This document shows positions 13,287 to 22,753 of a stretch of DNA of 64,000 nucleotides, one piece after another. The notes under the pieces were generated by a model. The model saw only the letters and a list, made by a program, of their open reading frames with translations, was not told where the DNA came from and did no database searches. The stretch lies in the NCBI GenBank assembly GCA_019096065.1, contig JAGUCH010000008.1, positions 5,399,001 to 5,463,000 on the forward strand, given 5' to 3'. Numbering within the stretch: position 1 is the stretch's first letter; each line of letters starts with the position of its first letter. This DNA comes from Paracyclopina nana (lineage: Eukaryota; Arthropoda; Copepoda; Cyclopoida; Cyclopettidae). Made by a program: the position numbers and the translations under genes.

Positions 13287-14597
13287 TCAATAAGCTACTA
13301 ATCCGGATCTATTAGAGGAGTTCCATAGGCTCATTGTTAGGTCAATGTTGCTTTGCTTGAATTGGATGAGAATCACCAAATAAGTAGCAACAAGGCTGGC
13401 AGCTGAGATGGCCGTGGATAAATTCAAGTCAAAACTCTCCCAAGGTCTGATTGGAGCCTTCATGTCAAACCTTTGGATGAGCAATTTGATTCTGGATCTA
13501 TCTCTTTTCTCCAAGACTTCATCCATCCAGACATTTTCCAAGTGTGTTTTCACCTTTTGGCAACTGACTGCTAGCCTTTGACCCACTCGGTAGTAATTGA
13601 TCCATCTCATGGTTGCTTTAAAGGCAAGAATGAAGCAATGCACTCCAAAGGACAGCTTGACGTAGTTCACCTTAAAAGCAATATCATGCGAGAAAGCATC
13701 AAAGATAAGAGGAGTGAAATAGCTGCCAATGATGCTGACAAAAATGCACATGCAGATATCAAGCATCAGAAAGCAGCCCAACGTATTTGAGGCTATGTTT
13801 ATGCTAGAGTTGATTGCAAAGCCAATGTCAATGAATTCAGTTACAAGTAACTGAGGCTCAATCATGATTTTCGAAGAAGATGCTCTGATTTGGGAACTTT
13901 TGCATTCCGGATCATCAAATCTTTTCCACATCTCTCCGGAGATTTTCCTCAATTTCTCTGGAGTTGCTTTTTTGTCAATTTGTCGTTCTGGATCGTCAGA
14001 GGCTATTTTCCCTTCACTCTTCGTGAAAACTTCATCAGTGATGCAATCCGGATTTTGATTACGCAATTCAGATTCCGGATTTGAAAGCAAGTGGCATGAA
14101 AGTGGGCGTTTCTTGCAATAAATATCCAGCTGATGCTCCAGAGTCATCAAGCATTGTCTACTGACCAAGAATGAAGCTGCAGCAGGAAGAGGCCAATAAA
14201 AAATGAAAATAACAATCAACCAAACAACATTAAGGGGAATGAATGTCAAGTTTGACACATGTGACGCCACAATTTCTTGAGAATACTTGTAAGAAGTGAG
14301 TACTGACAAAATGTGAAATAAATAAAGACTGGCAAATGCAATATATGTCCTTTTGGTGATTCCTCTCAGGTCAGATTCACTAATGTCCAGTAATTTATTT
14401 TGATCAGCCAAAATTTTGCATAACTTGGAAATAGGCTTGGCTGACACTCTAAATGCTCTGAGAAATCCAAATGCTACCAAAACATGACCCCACAATAGTA
14501 TTATGGCAGCGCCCAAATCTACCATTGTCAATCCGTGAGCATACCAGTTACTTTTCAGTTGCTGGACGCTGCTGGTATGAAGACCCACTTTGACCAT
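13287..14597 (-). CDS. Gustatory receptor (Gr) family chemoreceptor
   Basis: A single long frame of 436 residues with about seven hydrophobic helices, among them LGAAIILLWGHVLVAFGF near residue 30, YIAFASLYLFHILSVL near 95 and a last one near 400. The final helix carries TYLVILIQF, an exact match to the TYhhhhhQF signature of arthropod gustatory receptors. Family knowledge: these are multi-pass ligand-gated channels with inverted topology, expressed in sensory neurons and also in gut or brain. A hydrophilic loop of about 90 residues in the middle fits the intracellular loops of the family. The first ATG is at 14597; the GTG just before it was not used. Length is usual for the family. A short 5' exon cannot be excluded. 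The ligand is unknown. Confidence 0.85.
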   Translation of the reverse strand: MVKVGLHTSSVQQLKSNWYAHGLTMVDLGAAIILLWGHVLVAFGFLRAFRVSAKPISKLCKILADQNKLLDISESDLRGITKRTYIAFASLYLFHILSVLTSYKYSQEIVASHVSNLTFIPLNVVWLIVIFIFYWPLPAAASFLVSRQCLMTLEHQLDIYCKKRPLSCHLLSNPESELRNQNPDCITDEVFTKSEGKIASDDPERQIDKKATPEKLRKISGEMWKRFDDPECKSSQIRASSSKIMIEPQLLVTEFIDIGFAINSSINIASNTLGCFLMLDICMCIFVSIIGSYFTPLIFDAFSHDIAFKVNYVKLSFGVHCFILAFKATMRWINYYRVGQRLAVSCQKVKTHLENVWMDEVLEKRDRSRIKLLIQRFDMKAPIRPWESFDLNLSTAISAASLVATYLVILIQFKQSNIDLTMSLWNSSNRSGLVAY

Positions 14598-15325
14598 CAC
14601 ATAACTATAATATAATTCACCTTCTTTTCAAAGGAAGATGATTTCTTTGTTAAAAATGGATAGCTTACAGATAAAAAGTTATGGGACCTCCATAGGTCAG
14701 AATATGGTAAATGGAGGCCCATTTCCAGAATGAGAATGTAGTCCATGTATCATCTTGGGAATAGAGAGGGAATCCTCCAACAATTTGGAACACTCTCAAA
14801 AGTTGACAAATTGGCTTCAGAGGGGAGCACATGACTTTACCACTATTACTAAATTACTAAGCAAATGAGGTTGGGTGGGTCTAACAAGCTTGCTCTGTTT
14901 ACCTTTCACAGTGGGGCTATCAGTTAAAAATATTCGTTTGAATAATACTGTATCTTTTTTATTGAATGACTGTCTTAAAATAAGATTCAGAAGTTATTTG
15001 ATATACTCAACAAATATCAGGCTATTCAGTTGTGAAATTGCAGCATTTTATGTAGGCCGTATATTTTAGAATGTAATTGACTAATTTGTTTTAGTTCTCC
15101 CAAGGCATCTGCCATAATGGTTGAGCAACAAATACGTTTTACGTTTTGAGTATTTGCTAGCAGAATCAATACTGACTGTCAATGATATGGTCCAAACCCT
15201 AATGTTTTCCTTTCTGAGGCTAATGGAATACTACACAAGCGCGACAATTCCATTCCAAGCGAGGAAAAATACTCTTTTCTTTTGAATATAAATACATTTA
15301 TGGAGAACCATTTTAACAAGCAACT
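14598..15325. other. Intergenic DNA between the gustatory receptor and tRNA-Pro
   Basis: 728 bp, AT-rich, with only one 64-codon frame and no recognisable motif. It presumably includes the receptor promoter near its right side, but no core element could be assigned. Confidence 0.4.
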
Positions 15326-15397
15326 GGCTCAGTGGTCTAGGGGTATGATTCGCGCTTCGGGTGCGCGAGGTCCCGGGTTCAAATCCCGGCTGAGCCC
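15326..15397 (+). tRNA. tRNA-Pro, anticodon CGG
   Basis: 72 nt folding as a complete cloverleaf. The acceptor stem GGCTCAG pairs with CTGAGCC, followed by a C discriminator. The anticodon loop TTCGGGT gives CGG, and the T arm is CCGGG-TTCAAAT-CCCGG. The internal A box (TGGTCTAGGGG) and B box (GGTTCAAATCC) are intact and a T run (ttttttc) follows as a Pol III stop. No intron. Confidence 0.95.
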
Positions 15398-15629
15398 AAC
15401 TTTTTTCTCATGCTTTTTCTATTTCAAAACGAGACATGTGATATGACGTTTTCATCAATTTGCCAAGGAGAAGTGAAGTGTATTAGTTGTTGGGTTGTTG
15501 TTGGCTTCTAAGGTTGCTGATGATGTAATTTTTTGTGGTGAAGAAGCATTGTAGCCCCATTGATGTGTCTCTTGAAGGGCTCTTGAGGTCAGCATTTCGA
15601 TTTCGGAAATCAGCTGTTCTGTCTCAAAG

Positions 15630-16476
15630 TCAGCCTCCGGATTGTTCAAGCTCAACAAATCCTCATTGTCAACCTGAAATCAAAATACAGCTTTGTAATT
15701 CCACAGGGCACGAATTTTAAGGCGAATTTCAGCTACTTGTGAGTCCCAATCCAATCCTGGAATCGAAAGGTGACTTGATGCTCTGGATCCTTTGGTGGTG
15801 CAAGGTAAATTAGTGGATATGGAGCAGGTGTCTGGATCACACGTTTTGCTGTTGACAGGATCGACTTGTTTGCAGTTATTGAGCCCATTGATGGCTGCAG
15901 CTGCCATCAAGTCATCTGAAAGGGTATAGTATTTCAAATGCAGCTTACACCACTGTATTTTAGGTAGTGTATACCGTCATTTTCCCATTCAAGGTCAATG
16001 GAAGGTGCTCGATAATGTTCATTGCCCTCAATTGAATTGGTCGAATTCACTGACCATTTCGACCGACTTAGCCCTGGAGATGGGCGTGGTATCAAGGGCG
16101 GGGCTGGAATTGTAGCATGTCCATTTAAATTACGTGGATTTAGCACAATGTAAGCAGCTCCTCCTTTCCCGAAGAGTTCCTCTTCGTTTTCCCTAGGTAA
16201 GAAAAAATTAGCGAAAGCAAATGCTGTAAGCCTACCCAAAATTGCTTACAATTTTCCATAATGATGGGATTTCTTCATGACACAACACGTTAAAGTATTT
16301 CGAAGTCCCACCACTTGCCTCAAATCTGGAGGATTATTCGACCCTCTTCTACTCGTTGGGGTTTTGGAATGACTTTTCTTAAAGAACCTTGGATCGGCTA
16401 CCATGTCATACAGCTCAATTTGAGGGGAATCTTCATCCTCATCGTCCTCGTTCTGGTGGAGAATGTAGGGCTTTTT
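15630..16476 (-). CDS. 3' part of an unrecognised gene with a C-terminal LC3-interacting-like motif
   Basis: Four exons: 16476-16250, 16192-15975, 15915-15737 and 15674-15630. Phases match and the borders are GT-AG, giving 222 residues of the C-terminal part. Upstream exons were not found. The protein looks disordered: an acidic run (NEDDEDED), basic and Ser/Pro-rich stretches, then an acidic end DNEEFVELEQSGG. EEFVEL fits the acidic-Phe-x-x-Leu form of an LC3/Atg8-interacting motif, as at the C-terminus of RETREG/FAM134 ER-phagy receptors. That link is a suggestion only, because no reticulon domain is seen. The first exon may instead end at 16319 on a strong GC donor (AG|GCAAGT), which keeps the same phase and removes 23 unconvincing residues. 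A longer 67-codon frame through the last exon is out of phase and was not used. Confidence 0.5.
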
Positions 16477-18419
16477 CTACAAAGAAAAGGAGGCTTTCAT
16501 TTCAAGCTCCACAAATTAATGAATGCATCAATCTGCATAGCTAAATAAATGAAAAATGTACCATTTGGAGAATGCACTGAGTATCCATTACGTGCAATAT
16601 ATACAACTGCACATAATGGATTAAACTGTATGCTGTATTTACTGCTTCCATCATTTTGCAAACGCTACCACCATAACAGACATAGATGCACTTTGGAGTT
16701 GGTAACTTTGAGAAGAAACGTTCAGCTGTATCCATGTTGTAGTTTTGCAAGTTTCATTATAACTAATGAAGATGCAGCCAACTTTTATGGGCCTCTATTT
16801 TCCTGTCATTCCTTTAGCTTTGCAAATGCCATTACCCTATGTAAGCTCCTTCTAATATACATTAAGCAAATGACCCATGAGCTGTAAGCAGAATCCATGC
16901 CTGCATAGTGGAATACTTTAGTAAAAAACCTTGAAAGCTGCACCGTACACGAATTATCCCCCATTGTGCTATGCTGTGAAAAAAGTATAGCCATATAACA
17001 GCAGTGATGGCCTCTAAAGTAATCCAAAATGGGGAAAACTTTTTTGATACGTACAACTCACTTTTTTCATTGCTAACTGTAATTTTCTGCACAAGGTCTT
17101 TTAGTGCATCACAGTTCCATAACAGCTTTCTGTGAAAGTTACATACTTTAGGTTCTTTAGAAATTTCTGTTCTGATGCATAAGGGAAACTGTCAATTTCT
17201 CTCAATGGAGAAGCTGCCGAGGAAATGCACTTAACCGAAAAAAGAAATCTTTAGGCTTCAAATCGAACTCCCAAGGTGTCAATTTTTTCACACCATATCA
17301 CGATCAAGTTTACCCTAGAATTTATGGGGCCTAAGAGGGGCTTAAATCTCTCAGAAAAACGTTGCTAGCGAAAATTGTATTTTTAGTGCAGAGCAAACAT
17401 ATGCAGCAGCAAGCCTTAGAATACATCTTGAATTCCATGAATACATTTTGTCAAGCCAAAGCCATCTTGAAGAATTCTTGCTCCCTTTTACTTGGAAGCA
17501 ATTTCAAATGCCATCTCCCCTTTTGCAAAATTCGAAAACCTCGAGCTTTTCTTGGCAGCTCATAAAAGAGCTTACATTCATTAATTATTTGAGTAAGGAT
17601 ACTGTGTTTACTTTTAGGTTATATATTCCCAATTGTGTTGCGTGCGGTAATTTAGCAGCAAGAGTGCATGTGCACCAAAATGAAATCAAGGAAAGTGGAG
17701 CAAACTCTGTGCTCCACTTTTGCAAGAAGCTGTATTTGACATGGAATGTGTTTGTTAGATGTGCTGTGCTAATAGAAGTATATTATTATGAGATACTGCT
17801 ATTTTCATGGTAATACTGTCAGATACAGTATAAAAAGGCTACATAGAGCGGCAAAAACATTTGTTTTGGCGTACTCTGATGATTTTTTACACTGACAATT
17901 TACAAAGGAGAATTGAGGCAGCATAAAACCCATAAAGGTGCCTGGATTTGGAAATGTAGCATGGGAAATCGCCGTCTCATTCGTTTTTGACAACAAACTA
18001 GGTAAAGGCGTCCATAAATGGACAGCGGAGGGCGGGCCTACGGAAATATTTGAAAGTATAGCCCTTTATTTTAATAAAAAAAATGGAAAGCATGCTTCAT
18101 ATCACAAAGCTTTTTCATTCAGCAACCTTCACTTTTAAATGGAGCTGAGTCACATGTGTAGTTAATAGTTCAACTTTATTATATGACAGAGCGGCAATCA
18201 TCCAACGCACATTGCTGAGCAGATTGCAAAGGTTGAAAATGGTCGAAGTCATAGGTGGTGCAATTTTAAGGAAATCTGTCACTCCACTTCACCAAGTAAA
18301 TAAGTTTGACCTTGGCAAATTTTGGCGGGCTCAGCTTGCCAAGATTGCCACTCTCTCTGATGTACAGTTGAACTAGTAGTTGCACTCAGGTTCAAATATG
18401 CTAATATTAAGAAGACCTG
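16477..18419. other. Mostly intronic or intergenic DNA upstream of the LIR-motif gene
   Basis: No exon could be assigned with confidence. A short frame at about 17125-17068 (minus) ends at a GTGAGT donor and could be an upstream exon, but it could not be joined in phase. Near 18025-18043 a half copy of the ggagggcgggcctacgg element seen at 22.2 kb is present, probably a SINE 3' remnant. Confidence 0.35.
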
Positions 18420-19840
18420 TGTCCTATGCATGGATCAACTGAGACAAACTCAGACCAGGACCAACTGTTTGCTAGAGCCAGGACCAACTATCGGGCAGCT
18501 GTGCTTGGATCAACTAAGACATACTGTACTTGGAATACTCCAACGGATTGCCCTTGGATAGACATAACTCATAGTCCCTGGATTAACTTTGAAGACAAAC
18601 TGTCCTTGGATCAATGAAATGGATAGTCCTTGGATCGACTACTCTGACTTAGCAGGACTTGGGTCAAGTATTTCAAACTGTGACTGGATAGCCTGACAAA
18701 TCTGATTGTCCCTGCACCAAAAACGGATCAAACTTGGATTGAAAGCTAGAAAAGCATGCGGCTCCAAAACTGTACTCAAGAAGCTGGAATAGGACCTACC
18801 AGAACATACTGTGCTAGAAACTAATGTGACGGTAATGGAATAGAGTCTACTCCATGACAGAGCTAGAATAGGAACTACTGTGACGATACCGAATAGAATC
18901 TACTCCATAACAGAGCAGGAATAGGATCTACTGTGACAGTACAGGAATAGAAACTACTGTGACAGACCAGGAACAGCATCTTTACCAGACTTGGGATTTA
19001 AACAATTGCTAATGCATGCCATAATAGAATTTAGGCTGACCTAATACTCTGAATTTGTTGAAACCAAAGCTGAAATGCAATTTACTTTACAACCTAGCTG
19101 ATATTTCAGGACTTGGCCAAAACATTCAAGATTTGGACTTCAGGACTTGGCCACTACATTCAAGATTTGGACTTTAGGACTTGGCTGAACCTTAAGGACT
19201 TGCCTCTCACTTCAAGACTTGCTTTTAACTTCAGGATTTACCTTAACTTCAGAACTTGGCCAATACTTCAGGACTTGTCTCTAGCTTCAAGACTTAGCCA
19301 ATACTTTGGACTTAGTTGAAACTTCAGGACTTACCAAAATTTCAGGACTTGGCCAATACTTCAGGATTTGGCCAAAACTTAAGGGCTTGCCTATAACTCC
19401 AAGACTTGCCTATAAGTTCAAGACTTGTGTTTTACTTATTAGACTATGACTTTTTATGCCAAAGTTCTTCCTGACTGAAAAACATGGCCAAGACTTCTAG
19501 GACTTGTTGCATACTTCAATATATCTTATTTGTCATGACCTTAATCACTTAGCTGATTTATCTACCTGATGTATTACTAACTTTGCTGGCCTAGTTTTTG
19601 TTCTAGTGGATTCTATTCCTTTTCTGTCTTTGTAGTAGATGTAAGTACAGGTCTGTAGATGCTATTCCTGTTATGTTACACAGTAGATTCTATTCCAGTT
19701 CTGTCACAGTAGTTTCTATTCCTGGTACGTTGTGGCAGTAGATTCAATTCCGGGTCCAGTGTAGATGCTAGTCCAGGTGCATCACAGTAGTTTCTAGTCC
19801 AGGTCCATAGTAGATCCTAGGATAGGAGCCCCTACACACA
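18420..19840. repeat. Mirrored block of short degenerate tandem repeats
   Basis: Three repeat types are nested. Type A (ggatcaact / cttggatagac) fills 18420-18730. Type B (aataggatctactgtgacag) fills about 18770-18990. Type C (acttcaggacttggcca) fills 19100-19440. Type B then reappears in inverted orientation (ctgtcacagtagattctatt) at about 19605-19830. Type B therefore flanks type C as an inverted pair. Type A words recur at 19970-20030 and 21230-21330 in the first orientation and at 20500-20655 in the reverse one. No coding potential is seen. Confidence 0.75.
19100..19440. repeat. Degenerate tandem array of about 17-20 bp (acttcaggacttggcca)
   Basis: About 17-20 imperfect copies run head to tail. 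Copies differ by a few bases and in length, so the array is old or evolves fast. It sits at the centre of the mirrored block. Confidence 0.8.
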
Positions 19841-20740
19841 GCGGGCTGCTCAGAAGTAGTAAAGAAACTGGCCGAATTGGCTGTTGCACAATTGCATTTT
19901 TGGCGCTGCACCCTGTACATTGTTAGAATGCAGCAACAAACTGTCCCTGTATTGACAAAAACATTCTGTCCTTGGATAGACTGGCAGAACAGACTATCCT
20001 TGGATAGACTGGCAAAAGAGACTACCATGGCTGGAGAAAGTGCTCAGCAACTGAATTTTGACTCTTGCAGCAAAAGTATAGCTACATTTGAGACAGTATT
20101 TCAAAATCTTTTTCTTATAGCCATAAGCTAAAAACAGTCTATCATATCTCCTCATTCCATAAATTTCCAGGCCCAATTTCAATTGATTATCCTGAAATGG
20201 TGTCTTGGTTATTTTTTTTCTCACAATATCTTGATTGCCTCAAAATGGCCAAACTGTTCTTCTTTTTCTCCAAAAATGGACTATATCCAAGAAAAATTTA
20301 TTTTTAAGGCAAAATTTCATCTTATTTGTCAATATCTACTACTTTGGGCACTTTTGATAGCCAAGAAGTCATTCAAAAATAAGATGCTGAAAATTGGTCT
20401 TGAAATGAGAATTTCGCCAATTGGTGGAATTTCTAGAGATTGCAGGAAATGGCTTATTATGTGAGTTGGTATTTCTTGTCGAACCCAATATATGTCTGTC
20501 CTGGTCTATCTACGGCCTGTGTGTTCTGATTGTCGATCCAATGATGATCCATGGATTATCTGTAAAAGTAATTGATCCAAGAACGATTTATTTTGTCCAT
20601 GAGAGGCCAATTTGTCGTAGTCTATCCATGGACGATCCATTGTGAATCCAAGGGAAGGAGTCCCAACTGTTCTAATAGATTTTAGTCAGTTCTTGGACCT
20701 GGCTGCCCAAAATTTACCTATGTCATGGTAAATCTAAGTC

Positions 20741-20785
20741 AGCAATGGATTACTTGGATAACCATTATCCAAGTAATCCATTGCT
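20741..20785. repeat. Perfect 21-bp inverted repeat with a 3-nt loop
   Basis: The left arm 20741-20761 and the right arm 20765-20785 are exact reverse complements around the loop cca. Such an arrangement would extrude as a cruciform or fold as RNA. It contains the ttggat word of the type A repeats nearby, so it probably arose by inversion of one such copy. The loop is too short for a typical pre-miRNA. Confidence 0.9.
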
Positions 20786-21339
20786 CCTCAATTCAGCTAT
20801 GGTTTCCAAAGTCAGAAATGGTGACTCAAGTCACTCCTTAAGTGGCTGCACAAGGTGAAGCTTAATAAGGCTTGGCTACCCAAGTCATTCCTAAGAAGTT
20901 TGTGTTTAACCAAGTCAGCCCAAGCTAGTTAAGTCACAAGTCAGTTAGGTTACACAAATGAGCCCCAACTTAGTATGTTAGAATAATAGAATAGTAGTTG
21001 GTCCCTGTCATGCTATGTTCTGGGTCAGTCATACCAGTAGGCCATGTTCCTGAAATGTTTTGTTGGTCATGATCTGGGTCCTTCTTTTGGAAGTCAGACT
21101 GAAGGCCTACCCTTGACATTTTGCTGAAATTGCACAAGAGGCTGTAGGCCTCTGTGCTGAATGTGGTAGTGTTTCTTTTTCCAAAGAGGGGATTTGAAAC
21201 TTATCCCAAAAACTCGAAACTGGAATGTACATCCTACTTGGATCAACTACGTGGTCAGTCATTAGATCAACAAGAGGGATACTACTTGGATCGATTGTTA
21301 GAACTCACACTCCTTGGATAGACAGGACGGAGATGCATT

Positions 21340-22060
21340 GGGAAGGGAGAGGGGCAGGCCTTTTGCCCACTCAATAATATGCTTCAATAACTTTGTTGAT
21401 AGCAGTTTGAGTTATGAGGGCCCAGCCTCCCAAAAATAATTAGAGTGGGCGGGTTTTTGATCCGCTCCAACTAATATTTCCTGCCTATTGCTCTTCTTAA
21501 AATTTTGTATTTTCAAAAAGCACTTAATATCAAACTAGAAACTTCACATATACAAAGGAATCATGGTGCCTGATTGGTTTTTGTACAGCTTCTTGTTTCA
21601 AACAGGGGAGCAACACAAGTCACAGTGAAATGTGGAGGGCAGGCCTTTTGCCCACTCCCAATAATGTGCTTCAATCAATTTGTTGATAGTATTGCAGTTT
21701 GAGTTATGAGAGCCCTCCCTCCCAAAAATAATGAGAATGGGCGGGCCTTTGGCCCGCTCTCACTTACACTGCCCGAATATTACTCTTCTTAAAATGTCCT
21801 TGTTGCAAAAAGCATATAATATCAGAGAAGAAGCATACAAAGGAATCATGGTGGGTCATTGGTTTTTGTTGTTTCCATTTTCAAACAGGGGAGCAATATA
21901 TGTCACAGTGAAATGTGGAGGGCGGGTCTTCTTCTGCCCGCTCCCACAAATATTGCCCGAATAATACTGAATAATTTGTTTGGTGTAGGGGCAAACCAAA
22001 ACATTTGTTCAACTTTTGCTATGAATGATACTGCAAAGAGTTGGAAAAATTGTGTGATGT
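21340..22060. repeat. Cluster of SINE 3' fragments and GGCC-centred hairpins
   Basis: Several truncated copies of one element occur here. The phrase aacaggggagcaa, then cacagtgaaatgtggaggg, is seen near 21600-21640 and 21885-21925. Each copy leads into an imperfect GC palindrome (gggcgggcc, short spacer, ggcccgct). Separate palindromes lie near 21347-21370, 21445-21470, 21640-21660, 21738-21760 and 21917-21942. There is no coding potential. Confidence 0.65.
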
Positions 22061-22260
22061 TCTGATGGCTCAGTGACAGAGTGTTAGATTGCAATGCAGT
22101 CCAATCCAGGTTCAAATCCCAGTATAGGCAAACATTTTTTGTCTTTTTCTGAATAACAGTTTACTTCCTGGTCGATATCCTGGTGCAGTTTCCTGGCTAA
22201 AAACTGGGGAGTGACATAGGTCACAGGGAAATGTGGAGGGCGGGCCTACGGCCCGCCCTC
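22055..22260 (+). mobile_element. tRNA-derived SINE with 3' hairpin, copy 1
   Basis: The tRNA-like head has a Pol III A box (TGGCTCAGTGACAGAG, 22066-22081) and B box (GGTTCAAATCC, 22109-22119). A body shared with copy 2 follows (acttcctggtcgatatcctgg, split by drift). The 3' end is an 11-bp perfect palindrome, arm GAGGGCGGGCC at 22236-22246, loop TAC, matching arm at 22250-22260. The cloverleaf is not fully paired, so this is not a functional tRNA gene. Confidence 0.75.
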
Positions 22261-22395
22261 ATAAAAAATTGAGTAGGGGCGGGCCTTTTGCCCGCTCCCA
22301 ATAATATGCATCAATCAAATTGTATATAGCATTGATGTTTTTGTTTAATGGGATGAAGGTTTAAATCCCATCTTTGGAAAAACAGTAACTGCCAT

Positions 22396-22430
22396 ATTCT
22401 GCCCAGAGGCCTACGGCCACTGGGCAGAAT
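22396..22430. repeat. Hairpin with a GGCC-TAC-GGCC core
   Basis: The arm ATTCTGCCCAG (22396-22406) pairs with CTGGGCAGAAT (22420-22430). After one A/A mismatch the stem continues as GGCC / GGCC around the loop TAC. The core is the same as at the end of SINE copy 1, although the outer arms are unrelated. Confidence 0.8.
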
Positions 22431-22537
22431 GCGGCCAACATACAAAATTTGCTTGGGGTACAGGCAATCCTAAAAATTTGCTCAACTTCAACTTTTTCAT
22501 TGATAATGCTGATCAGAGAAGTAAATTTTATGTGATG

Positions 22538-22753
22538 CTTTGGTGGCTCAGTGACAGAGTGTCTGATTGCAATGTAGTCAGACCCAGGTTCAAATCCCAC
22601 AACAGGCAGTTATTTTTCTGGTTTTTTCTGGATTGCAATTTACTTCCTGGTCGATATCCTGGTTTGGTTTCCTGGTGCAGTTTCCTGGCTAAAAACTGGG
22701 GAGTGACATAGGTCACAGCGAAATGTGGAGGGCGGGCCTTCGGCCCGCCCTCC
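22538..22753 (+). mobile_element. tRNA-derived SINE with 3' hairpin, copy 2
   Basis: The head is like copy 1, with an A box at 22544-22559 and a B box at 22587-22597. The body contains a short internal duplication (tttcctgg twice). It ends in a perfect 12-bp palindrome, arms 22727-22738 and 22742-22753, with loop TTC. A CUUCGG-type tetraloop can form at the tip, so an RNA copy would carry an exceptionally stable 3' hairpin. The roughly 100 bp upstream of the head also match those upstream of copy 1, so the unit may be larger than the SINE. Confidence 0.78.

Noticed and set aside
15455..15658. 67-codon minus frame after the LIR exon
   Set aside because: It is out of phase with the preceding exons and lacks an ATG start; the in-phase reading stops at 15630.
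22066..22130. tRNA gene call on the SINE heads at 22.07, 22.55 and 30.11 kb
   Set aside because: A and B boxes are present but acceptor and T stems do not pair, and the heads continue into shared SINE bodies.
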